From JAFGXF01 sp963732595 (GTDB lineage: Bacteria > Chloroflexota > Anaerolineae > Anaerolineales > Anaerolineaceae), in the NCBI GenBank assembly GCA_963732595.1, contig CAVSZZ010000002.1, positions 2,108,001 through 2,172,000 on the forward strand: DNA of 64,000 bases, in the 5' to 3' direction. A program made the translations under genes and the position numbers. This document shows positions 23,400 to 31,334 of this stretch, piece by piece (the stretch's first letter is position 1; the number at the start of each line of letters is the position of its first letter). The notes beneath the pieces were generated by a model. It made no database searches, was not told the origin of the DNA, and was given only the letters and a program-made list of their open reading frames with translations.

Positions 23400-26000
23400 A
23401 TGAAACCCTCCATTCTCTCCCCAAAAACGACATCGCTGAGAGGACAGCAGGTTACTCAGGAAGCATCGGTGACCTATTGGGATCATCCGTTCGAACAGCT
23501 ATATTCTGAATTTCATACCACCAATCAGGGTCTCAAACAAATCCAGGCTGATGACAATCTCAGGCAATATGGGTTGAATACGCTTAAAGCCCAACGCCGG
23601 GTTACGGCTCTGCAACTGTTCTTATATCAGTTCAAAAGCCCGCTTGTTCTCATCCTGATCTTCGCTGCCATTGTCTCTGCATTCCTGGGGGAGTGGGTGG
23701 ATGCTGTCATCGTGCTGGCTGTGGTGGTCGGCAGTACCATGCTCGGTTTTATTCAGGAATACCGGGCTGGCAATGCAGTTGAGAAACTGCGCTCCCAGGT
23801 CACCATCAAATCGAGCGTGTTGCGGGATGGTCAACCGAAAACGTTACCCTCCGACCAGGTGGTTCCAGGTGACGTGGTTCTACTCTCTGCGGGAAGTCTG
23901 ATCCCGGCGGATGGTGTTGTTTTAGAGGCAAATGATTTTTTTGTCAACCAGGCAGTGCTCACCGGCGAGACTTTCCCGGTGGAGAAGAAAACCGGCATCG
24001 TCCCGGCCAATGCCAGCCTTGTGGAACGTACCAATTGTGTCTTCATGGGCACCAGTGTCAGCAGTGGCACAGCGCAAGTGTTGATCGTTCAAACCGGTAA
24101 GGTTACAGTATTCGGACAGATTGCCAATCGATTGAGCCTGCGCCCGCCGGAGACCGAATTCGAACGCGGCATACAGCGCTTTGGCCAACTGTTGACCCGG
24201 GTCATGCTGGTGATGGTGATCATTGTCATGGCGGTCAACATCTTCCTTGCCAAACCGCCAATCGACTCGCTGCTTTTCGCGCTGGCTCTGGCGGTTGGTT
24301 TAACTCCCGAACTCCTGCCTGCCATTATCAGCATTACGCTTTCCCACGGTGCCCAGCGAATGGCCAAACACGGTGTGATCGTGCGGCGGCTGAACGCGAT
24401 CGAAAACTTTGGCAGCATCGATGTGCTCTGCACCGATAAGACCGGCACGCTCACCGAGGGCGTTGTTCGGCTCGATGGGGCACTTGATGTCGAGGGACAA
24501 CCCTCCACCGTTGTTTTACACGAGGCCTATCTCAATGCACACTTCCAGACCGGGCTGAATAATCCGCTGGATCAGGCGATCAATCTATACGCGCAGAAGG
24601 CTGGGATTGATATCAGTCACGAGCATAAGGTGGACGAGATTCCCTATGACTTCGTGCGCAAGCGGTTAAGTGTGGTCACAACCAATGCCAGCGGTGAACA
24701 TATCCTGATTACCAAAGGTGCATTGGAGAACATCCTCGCTATTTGCAGCCAGGTGCAGTCAGGAGAAGCAGATATTCCACTGGATGATCCGGTGCGGGCC
24801 GGGATTGAAGGGCGCTATAGTGAGTGGAGCGGCCAGGGTTTTCGGGTACTGGGTATTGCGACGAAAACGGTGGATCAAAAGGCCATATCATATTCGTATG
24901 CAGATGAAAACGGCCTCACTTTTATTGGATTTCTGCTTTTCTTTGATCCACCGAAATCTGACGTGCAGAAAACCATTGTGGACCTTGCCACACGCGGGGT
25001 TCAGCTCAAGATCATCACCGGGGATAACCAGAAGGTTGCCCGCCATGTTGCGGAGGCTGTAAAGTTACCGGTCAAGGGCCTGTTGACCGGTGCGGCGATG
25101 AATCGAATGCGAGATGAAGCACTCTGGCATGCTGCCGAGCGGACAACCATCTTCGCCGAAGTGGATCCCAACCAGAAGGAACGCATCATCCTCGCGCTGC
25201 AAAAAACCGGTCATGTCGTCGGTTATATGGGTGATGGCATCAACGACGCACCGGCACTGCATGCCGCCGATGTGGGCATCTCTGTGGATACCGCAGTGGA
25301 TGTGGCCAAGGATGCTGCTGATTTTGTATTGCTCAAAAATGATCTGGACATTTTACGGGAAGGCATTGATGAAGGTCGGGTGACTTTTGCCAATACGCTT
25401 AAATATATTCTCACGACCATCAGTGCCAACTTCGGCAATATGTTCAGCATGGCCGGCGCTTCGCTGATATTACCGTTTCTTCCCCTCCTCGCGCCACAGA
25501 TCCTGCTCAACAACTTCCTGTCCGACATCCCGGCCACCACCATCGCCGGGGACAATGTGGACCCGGAATCAATACTGAAGCCACGCCGTTGGAACACGAT
25601 CTTTATTCGAAACTACATGGTGGTCTTCGGGTTGGTCAGTTCTGTGTTCGATTTTCTGGCCTTCGGTGTTTTAGTGTATCTCTTCAAGGCTTCAGCAGAC
25701 GAATTTCACACCGGCTGGTTCGTTGAGTCGCTCTTAACAGAACTGGTCATCGCACTGGTTGTACGGACACGCCACCTGTTCTTCCGCAGCCGGCCTGGCA
25801 CCCTGTTATGGGTAAGTACGCTGGTGGTTACTGCCATTGCCCTTGCATTACCCTATCTACCCTTCACTTCACTATTTGGCTTCATTCCGTTGCCTGTACC
25901 GCTCATGCTCGCAATGATCGGCTTGACCATCCTCTACGTAGTAGTTACCGAGGTGGCCAAGAAATTGTTCTATGCAAAGATGGAAAAAACCGGTGACTGA
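23400..26000 (+). CDS. mgtA: Mg2+-translocating P-type ATPase (P3B)
   Basis: The 866-residue P-type ATPase has TGET in the actuator domain, the phosphorylation motif DKTGTLTEG near residue 348 and the hinge MGDGINDAPAL near residue 611. The segment LSDIPATTIAGDNVDPE, followed by KPRRWN, matches the MgtA/MgtB-specific C-terminal region, which separates it from Ca2+ and K+ ATPases. It imports Mg2+ with ATP hydrolysis. The start has GAGG upstream. I do not see an mgtA leader riboswitch in the 68 bases before it. Adjacent CDF and small membrane protein genes suggest a metal-homeostasis group. Confidence 0.9.
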   Translation: MKPSILSPKTTSLRGQQVTQEASVTYWDHPFEQLYSEFHTTNQGLKQIQADDNLRQYGLNTLKAQRRVTALQLFLYQFKSPLVLILIFAAIVSAFLGEWVDAVIVLAVVVGSTMLGFIQEYRAGNAVEKLRSQVTIKSSVLRDGQPKTLPSDQVVPGDVVLLSAGSLIPADGVVLEANDFFVNQAVLTGETFPVEKKTGIVPANASLVERTNCVFMGTSVSSGTAQVLIVQTGKVTVFGQIANRLSLRPPETEFERGIQRFGQLLTRVMLVMVIIVMAVNIFLAKPPIDSLLFALALAVGLTPELLPAIISITLSHGAQRMAKHGVIVRRLNAIENFGSIDVLCTDKTGTLTEGVVRLDGALDVEGQPSTVVLHEAYLNAHFQTGLNNPLDQAINLYAQKAGIDISHEHKVDEIPYDFVRKRLSVVTTNASGEHILITKGALENILAICSQVQSGEADIPLDDPVRAGIEGRYSEWSGQGFRVLGIATKTVDQKAISYSYADENGLTFIGFLLFFDPPKSDVQKTIVDLATRGVQLKIITGDNQKVARHVAEAVKLPVKGLLTGAAMNRMRDEALWHAAERTTIFAEVDPNQKERIILALQKTGHVVGYMGDGINDAPALHAADVGISVDTAVDVAKDAADFVLLKNDLDILREGIDEGRVTFANTLKYILTTISANFGNMFSMAGASLILPFLPLLAPQILLNNFLSDIPATTIAGDNVDPESILKPRRWNTIFIRNYMVVFGLVSSVFDFLAFGVLVYLFKASADEFHTGWFVESLLTELVIALVVRTRHLFFRSRPGTLLWVSTLVVTAIALALPYLPFTSLFGFIPLPVPLMLAMIGLTILYVVVTEVAKKLFYAKMEKTGD

Positions 26001-26098
26001 TCTGGCTTGGGCGGTTGTATTGGGAATGAGAATATCCAACCCTGATACCTGGTGTCGTCAGGACCAATTTATGACTGGATAAGTAAAAGGAGGTTACC

Positions 26099-26479
26099 AT
26101 GAAACTTCGCCATCTATTCACGATCAATCTTCCCATCTCTGTTCTTTTCGGTCTGTTGTGTGCTGTTCTGCCAGTCTTCACCCTTGAGCTTTATGGTTTA
26201 CCGGCAGACGATGCCGCCATCTGGGTCTCACGCCTCGTGGGTGGATCCATCCTGGGTTTTGCCACTTTAATGTGGTTCGGCAAGAGGACTGCGGAGGTAA
26301 AATCAAGGCGGGCGATCGCTTATGCACTCCTGGTTCAGGACACCATCGGATTTGTTGCCTCGCTGGAAATCCAATTGAAAGGATCCGTCAACGCATTTGG
26401 TTGGTCGAGCCCGATCCTTTATGCTGCCCTTGCGATCGGGTATGCTTACTTCCTGTTCGTACGACCTGCCGACTGTTAG
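26099..26479 (+). CDS. Small four-helix membrane protein, unknown function
   Basis: The 126-residue protein has four hydrophobic helices (about residues 9-30, 42-60, 72-90 and 103-121) and no recognised motif. The start is firm: AAAGGAGG lies a few bases before ATG 26099. It follows mgtA by about 100 bases in the same direction. I do not recognise the family. Confidence 0.7.
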   Translation: MKLRHLFTINLPISVLFGLLCAVLPVFTLELYGLPADDAAIWVSRLVGGSILGFATLMWFGKRTAEVKSRRAIAYALLVQDTIGFVASLEIQLKGSVNAFGWSSPILYAALAIGYAYFLFVRPADC

Positions 26480-26526
26480 GAGGAATACCTGGAAATTAGC
26501 AGTCAGAAGACCTTAGGGATTTGTAG

Positions 26527-26955
26527 ATGAACAGGTGGTTGTGCTTGATGTTGTTCTTGATTATCTGGCTGCCTGCCTGCAGGATGAATCCACTGATCAC
26601 CGATAACCCGGTATCCCCGCTGCCTCATTCCATGAAGGGCTATGAGCTGTATTCCTGGCCGGTCGATGACGATTGGCATTTCACCCTGATCACCGGTACC
26701 AACCGCCTTAAGACAATGGAAGAGATCACGACCGGTGAGGACGTGATCGATACCGGGGGTTGGGTCAGGATCAGTGTGGTGGGTGTGGATTCGCTCCGGG
26801 AAGTCCTGAGACGCCTGCCGGCTGGGGAAACGGTCTTCTGGGTGGGGGGCTGGTATCTGTTCTTTGATAAATTATCCCTGCCACCCCAGGCGGTCATCGA
26901 TGAGGTTAGGGTATACTGCCAGGAACTGGGGTTGGATCTGTCGGTGGTGGAATAA
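26527..26955 (+). CDS. Putative lipoprotein, unknown function
   Basis: The 142-residue protein begins with a short hydrophobic signal and LPAC, a usable lipobox placing Cys18 as the lipidated residue. The mature part (HFTLITGTNRLKTMEEI, VVGVDSLREVLRRLPAGETVFWVGG) looks like a small alpha/beta domain. I do not recognise it. The ribosome site is weak. It sits among small envelope proteins between mgtA and the PLD gene. Confidence 0.65.
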   Translation: MNRWLCLMLFLIIWLPACRMNPLITDNPVSPLPHSMKGYELYSWPVDDDWHFTLITGTNRLKTMEEITTGEDVIDTGGWVRISVVGVDSLREVLRRLPAGETVFWVGGWYLFFDKLSLPPQAVIDEVRVYCQELGLDLSVVE

Positions 26956-27113
26956 AGCAGATGCGGGGAAAATATCATGTTTCTTTCATTAATAACGGGC
27001 AGTATCCTGGTAATTCAGTTTGGTATCTTCGGAGTACATTTAAACTGCCAGGATGTTATACTTGATCAAACAAGTATCACTCAATTAAAGCACTGGCGAA
27101 TTAGGAGGTTAGA

Positions 27114-27599
27114 ATGAAGGTCGCATTTTTTGTATTATTTCTATTGGTGGGTCTGGCATTACTTTTGGGGGCGGTTTTTAAATGGGAATACCTCTTCAAG
27201 AGTCGGAAGGTCCGGGCTCTGGTTGAAGGGACCCACCTCGAATATGGTCAGATCCTGTATGGTGTGATCGGTATTGTCCTGATTATCCTGGCACTGGTGA
27301 CGATCCTGGTACCCGAGGCTGGTGAAACGCTTTCGGGTCGGCCCGATGCCACCGTGTTCCTCAGTGTGGAACCGGATGGCTGCACGGTCACACGTTCTGA
27401 AGTGGTCGGGTCCGCGGAGATCACGAATTTCATGTGGAAGGTGACCAATGCGGATTATCAAACATTATTGACCCGCAGTGGCGAGGACTCAATGTCCTTT
27501 AAATACAACAAGGCCGGTGAGAATTTTGTCGTCATGCAAACCTTCCATAACGGGGGGTATGTAACCATCAGCAATAAGGTCAAGATCGATTGTAAGTAA
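27114..27599 (+). CDS. Membrane protein with C-terminal beta-sandwich-like domain
   Basis: The 161-residue protein has two transmembrane helices (residues ~3-22 and ~46-65). They are followed by about 90 residues of alternating beta pattern (VFLSVEPDGCTVTRSEVVGSAEITNFMWKV...TISNKVKIDC) that looks PKD/Ig-like and would lie outside the cell. Two Cys residues flank the domain and could form a disulfide. The start is supported by TAGGAGG just upstream. A strong terminator follows. Function is unknown. Confidence 0.65.
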   Translation: MKVAFFVLFLLVGLALLLGAVFKWEYLFKSRKVRALVEGTHLEYGQILYGVIGIVLIILALVTILVPEAGETLSGRPDATVFLSVEPDGCTVTRSEVVGSAEITNFMWKVTNADYQTLLTRSGEDSMSFKYNKAGENFVVMQTFHNGGYVTISNKVKIDCK

Positions 27600-27624
27600 G
27601 TACCGGGTCACTTAATATGAAACT

Positions 27625-27668
27625 TTGCCCGCGGACGACAGCATCAAAAGACCGCGGGCAATTTGATT
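27625..27668 (+). terminator. Intrinsic terminator
   Basis: A perfect 10-bp stem TTGCCCGCGG / CCGCGGGCAA (27625-27634, 27652-27661) with a 17-base loop is followed by a T-rich stretch, 25 bases after the stop of the preceding gene. Confidence 0.75.
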
Positions 27669-27834
27669 TAATAACACACATTTGACCTGCTTGACTTTGA
27701 ATGATAGGGTTCTATAATAATATCAATAATTCCGTATAACAAATTCGTATCAATATGCTTGCATCCTGAGCAGCCTTCAGCCTGCTGACAATCACCCGTT
27801 GCAGAAGTTCCAAATTGAATTGTGGAGGTGTCTT

Positions 27835-29499
27835 ATGCGTAAGAAGAAGACCGGCATCGTCACCGTCCGGGCAATCAGCGGGACGCATGTGGTGTTCCTG
27901 GCATTCAGCATGAAGGAAGCCGATGCCACCGGCCTGATGGGTTTTGCCATCCAGCGCACCGATTTGACCGAGCATGAGACCTGGTGGTTGAAGGGCAACA
28001 AGACCTTTCCGAGTATCCGCCTGTCCACCGGGCTGGAGGATGCCAGCAGCCATGACCATCCTTTCCAGGCATTTCAGTGGGCAGACTACTCTGCCAAGCC
28101 CGGCTATCGCTACAGCTACCGGGTGGTGCCCATGTATGGCAAACCCGGGGCATTGACCGAGGGCAGCGCCACCAGCATCACAATTGAAACCGAAGCGATG
28201 GAGGGTACCGACCACGAAGTGTATTTCAACCGCGGCGGCATCGCCTCCCAGGCTTTCACCTACCGTTTTCCCGGTCAGACCCTCGAGCAGGCCGGACCGC
28301 CCGCCTATGCCTGGCTGACACGCGAGCTGCTGCCGGGGCTGCTGGCCTTCATCGCCAGAGCCAGGAACAGCCAGTACAGTTTGCACGCTGCCATTTATGA
28401 ACTGAGGTGGCCGGAAGTGCTGGCAGCCTTCAAGGCTGCCGCGGATGCCGGTGCAGATGTGAAGATCATTTACCACGCCAAAGGCGATTCCACCGGGCAG
28501 GATAACGATACCCTGATCGATGCGCTGGGCATACGCGGGCTGGTCATCAAACGCACGCGTGCCACCCTGATGCACAATAAGTTCATCGTGCTCAGCCGCA
28601 ACGACAAGCCGGTCTCGGTGTGGACCGGATCCACCAATTTGAGTATGAATGCGCTATTCGGTCAGCTTAACGTCGGGCACGTTATCCACGACCGGGCTTT
28701 GGGGGAGGCTTACCTGGCTTACTGGACTGCTTTGAAGGATGATCCGCCCAAGGCGGATCTCAAAGATTGGGTTGAGGGGCACAATCCCCTGCCGGCTGCG
28801 AGCGAGATGGATGACATCACCCCGGTCTTTTCACCCCATCGAGGTCGCGAGGTCTTCGACTGGTGGATCGACCTGGCCTGCACGCCCGGCAAGCCGCTCT
28901 TCATGACTTTCCCATTCGGCATCGTGGCGGATCTCCGGCCGGTCTATGACAAGAAAGATAACGTTCTGCGCTTCGCTCTGTTGGATAAGTACGTCAATGG
29001 CGGGAATGCCGCTTCACGCAAGGCAGCCATTGATGAGATCGAGCGCATCCGCCGGCACCCCAACATCGGCCTGGCATTGGGCGAACGCATCTACGTGGAT
29101 TGGATCGATGGCTGGCATGAGGAGCACAGCCCATTGGGATTGCATGTCAACTGGGTGCATACCAAGTTCATGCTGATCGATCCGCTGGGTGGCAGCCCCG
29201 TGACGCTGACCGGATCGGCCAACTGGAGTGAGTCCAGTGTCATTGATAACGACGAGAACATGCTCGTCATCCGCGGCTCACGCCGGGTGGCAGACATCTA
29301 CTTTGGCGAGTTCATGCGCATCTTCGCCCACCACCGCTTCCGCGAATCCGTCGCCCGCTATGTCAGGGAACACGGCGAGGATTTCACCGATTACTGGAAA
29401 CCCCAGGACCTGTTCGAGGATTGGAAAAAGTGGGTACCGTATCATTTCAAGGCCGGGTCGGAAAAGGATATCAAGCGGCGCTACTTCGCGGATTTGTGA
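27835..29499 (+). CDS. Phospholipase D-family protein with FnIII-like N-terminus
   Basis: The 554-residue protein has two PLD catalytic segments. HNKFIVLSRN near residue 245 is followed by TGSTNLS, and HTKFMLIDPLGG near residue 443 is followed by TGSANWS. Residues ~1-110 look like a fibronectin III-type domain (VTVRAISGTHVVFLAF...GYRYSYRVVPMYG). PLD enzymes hydrolyse or transfer phosphodiester bonds in lipids or nucleic acids; no signal peptide is visible, so a cytoplasmic substrate is likely. ATG 27835 is chosen for its GGAGGTG site. An in-frame TTG at 27799 has none. Confidence 0.87.
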   Translation: MRKKKTGIVTVRAISGTHVVFLAFSMKEADATGLMGFAIQRTDLTEHETWWLKGNKTFPSIRLSTGLEDASSHDHPFQAFQWADYSAKPGYRYSYRVVPMYGKPGALTEGSATSITIETEAMEGTDHEVYFNRGGIASQAFTYRFPGQTLEQAGPPAYAWLTRELLPGLLAFIARARNSQYSLHAAIYELRWPEVLAAFKAAADAGADVKIIYHAKGDSTGQDNDTLIDALGIRGLVIKRTRATLMHNKFIVLSRNDKPVSVWTGSTNLSMNALFGQLNVGHVIHDRALGEAYLAYWTALKDDPPKADLKDWVEGHNPLPAASEMDDITPVFSPHRGREVFDWWIDLACTPGKPLFMTFPFGIVADLRPVYDKKDNVLRFALLDKYVNGGNAASRKAAIDEIERIRRHPNIGLALGERIYVDWIDGWHEEHSPLGLHVNWVHTKFMLIDPLGGSPVTLTGSANWSESSVIDNDENMLVIRGSRRVADIYFGEFMRIFAHHRFRESVARYVREHGEDFTDYWKPQDLFEDWKKWVPYHFKAGSEKDIKRRYFADL

Positions 29500-29528
29500 C
29501 TTTCCAGATGATGCTTCGATTCCGATTC

Positions 29529-29567
29529 TTGACAAATATACGCCATTGGCGTAAATTTGTTAGGAGA
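29529..29567 (+). promoter_or_regulatory. Promoter with palindromic operator for the higBA remnant
   Basis: TTGACA (29529-29534) and TAAATT (29552-29557) are separated by 17 bases. The palindrome TACGCC-ATT-GGCGTA (29539-29553) fills the spacer and touches the -10. This is the geometry expected for repression by an antitoxin. A TAGGAG ribosome site follows at 29561-29566, close to the predicted start of transcription. Confidence 0.6.
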
Positions 29568-29571
29568 TTGA

Positions 29572-29892
29572 GTGATATTTCTTGAGACATCAATCTTCAC
29601 GAGGTTGGAAGCCAAACTATTACACGATGAGGAGGATCGCAAGCTTCAATGTTCTAAGTGCACGGCCGGATGTCGGAAAGGTCATCCCGGGCGTGGCGGT
29701 ATTACGCAAGGTTCGCGGGGCATATCGAATCTGCGGCAAGCGCGGTGGGTTGCGGGCTGATCTATTACTGGGCAACGGAACAGATCGATCCTGATGTTGT
29801 TGGACAACACGAAGAATCAAATGGACGATCTGACTCGGATCAAAAGCAGAAAACGGATCGCGGTCGTGGCGGAAGAGCTGTATGCACCATGA
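29572..29892 (+). pseudogene. higB: HigB/RelE-type toxin remnant, three +1 frameshifts
   Basis: GTG 29572 opens with IFLETSIFTRLEAKLLHDEE, the typical N-terminus of chromosomal HigB-like RNase toxins. The frame changes to RPDVGKVIPG...LRKVR...GKRGG, then to GLIYYWATEQID, then to ILMLLDNTKNQMDDLTRIKS...VVAEELYAP, ending in TGA at 29890-29892. Joined length is about 105 residues, the normal size. These toxins cleave ribosome-bound mRNA. With three frame changes, the damaged antitoxin beside it and no intact frame, I read it as a decayed module. Confidence 0.7.
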
Positions 29893-30142
29893 AATGTTCG
29901 ATAACCAGATCACCAGTGTGACCGCGAGGGTGGCAGCATCGCGCGGGGAGATGCAACCTTCACGGCTTACGTTATCGATAAAACGGATATCCAGGCCATC
30001 CGTGATCGTTACCGTTATAAGACAAGTAGAGATGAGGGGCTGGTTTGCGAGGCTCGAGCGCGGGTCATTGCTGCAGGTAGCCGGGTATTTCAACATCCGG
30101 GACATGTGGGAAGTGGACAACCGAATTAAGGAACATTTGTAG
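29889..30142 (+). pseudogene. higA: HigA-type antitoxin remnant
   Basis: It overlaps the toxin end as ATGA. Fragments of the usual antitoxin can be read in different frames: MFDNQITSV, then EGGSIARGDATFTAYVIDKTDIQAIRDRY, then SLLQVAGYFNIRDMWEVDN near the end. About 70 bases of the helix-turn-helix part appear to be missing between the last two, so it is degenerate beyond simple frameshifts. An intact HigA would bind the toxin and the upstream palindrome. Confidence 0.5.
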
Positions 30143-30196
30143 ACAATCACTGGGAGTAACAATCTCGTGAAACCAAAGCCCAACAGAGGTGACTTT

Positions 30197-30571
30197 ATGA
30201 TCAAACCAATCCTGCTCTATGCTGGTGCTGCCCTGACAGCCATCTGGGGCATCGCCCATCTCTTTCCAACCAAATCGGTCGTCAAGGGCTTTGGCAAGCT
30301 AAGCGCTGACAACAATTACATCCTCACCATGGAATGGATTGCTGAGGGCATCTTCCTGATCTTCATCGGCGTTCTGGTGGCAGCGGTGACATTCCTGGAT
30401 GGTACGAGCTTTGTGTCATTGATCGTTTACCTGCTCTCCGTCATCGCATTAATGGTGATGGCCATCATCTCGCTGTTCACCGGCTTCAGGGTCAATTTCA
30501 TCATGTTCAAGTTGTGCCCCTTCATATTTACCATCTCCGCCTTGTTGATCTTTATCGGCAGGTTGGTGTAG
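30197..30571 (+). CDS. Small four-helix membrane protein, unknown function
   Basis: The 124-residue protein has four hydrophobic segments (residues ~3-18, ~45-65, ~72-92 and ~100-122) and a short conserved-looking WGIAHLFPTKSVVKGF after the first. ATG 30197 is preferred over an upstream in-frame start at 30167 because of the AGAGGTG site at 30185-30191. I do not recognise the family, and neighbours give no clue. Confidence 0.65.
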   Translation: MIKPILLYAGAALTAIWGIAHLFPTKSVVKGFGKLSADNNYILTMEWIAEGIFLIFIGVLVAAVTFLDGTSFVSLIVYLLSVIALMVMAIISLFTGFRVNFIMFKLCPFIFTISALLIFIGRLV

Positions 30572-30635
30572 ATACAACGGTATGCCGGTTATTTATTAGT
30601 GATGGTTTATTCGTTACTTAATGGAGGTAAATATT

Positions 30636-31160
30636 ATGTCTTCCATAAAGCAAAAAGAAGCCGCAAAGGTCAATATCATTAAGGCCCAGAAAAAATGGCA
30701 GAAAACATCACCCAGTGAGCGTGCCCTGGCCCAACCGGAGGGTCGTAAGCGTGCCAAACCCGGCACGACAGGCGAGGGTGATTACTTCAGGATTATCCTG
30801 CGTCCAAAGGATGAGTTCACCACCTTCCGTATCCAGGATGTGGGTGAAAAGGGGCATATCCAGCGCCTGGCCGGAAAACGAAGCAGCGGATCCTGGGATA
30901 CGCATGCCTGGCTCATCAGTAAAACGGATGCCCATCTTAAAGGCGATACACTGGTCGGCGATAATGATGATTCCAAACAGTTGATCGATTCGTTGGGGTC
31001 AAAACCCAAATGGGTTAAAGGGGACATCTTTGAAGCAAAAGATGCACCCAATGTCCCGGAGAATCAAAAACCAACTGAGGCTCAAAAGAAAGCCTGGTCT
31101 GCAAATATCAAGAAAGCTCAGAAAACCCGGCATGCACTTGTAACGAAAAAAGAGAAATAA
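30636..31160 (+). CDS. Basic soluble protein of unknown function
   Basis: This 174-residue, strongly basic protein has a Lys/Ala-rich N-terminal helix (residues 1-45), a central globular domain (about 50-120: GDYFRIILRPKDEFTTFRIQDVG, then GSWDTHAWLISK) and a Lys-rich C-terminal helix. The layout suggests nucleic-acid association, but no known motif is visible. ATG 30636 has GGAGGT eight bases upstream, so the upstream ATG at 30621 is rejected. A strong terminator follows. Confidence 0.7.
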   Translation: MSSIKQKEAAKVNIIKAQKKWQKTSPSERALAQPEGRKRAKPGTTGEGDYFRIILRPKDEFTTFRIQDVGEKGHIQRLAGKRSSGSWDTHAWLISKTDAHLKGDTLVGDNDDSKQLIDSLGSKPKWVKGDIFEAKDAPNVPENQKPTEAQKKAWSANIKKAQKTRHALVTKKEK

Positions 31161-31273
31161 TTCAAGTTGCTGATGGCTTAAAACAAATAATAAAAAAGAT
31201 AGTTCCGGTCAATCAGTAGACACATGATCAGGAGCTGCTGGTCTGAAAAAGTGGGGTCGTTTATCCGATAATA

Positions 31274-31314
31274 ACACCCGCCGGGATTGCTCTCCGGCGG
31301 GTGTCTGAATTATT
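31274..31314. terminator. Bidirectional intrinsic terminator
   Basis: A perfect 11-bp stem ACACCCGCCGG / CCGGCGGGTGT (31274-31284, 31294-31304) with a nine-base loop lies between convergent genes. T-rich sequence follows on the plus strand. Confidence 0.75.
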
Positions 31315-31334
31315 TGCATCCCCAAAACATAATG

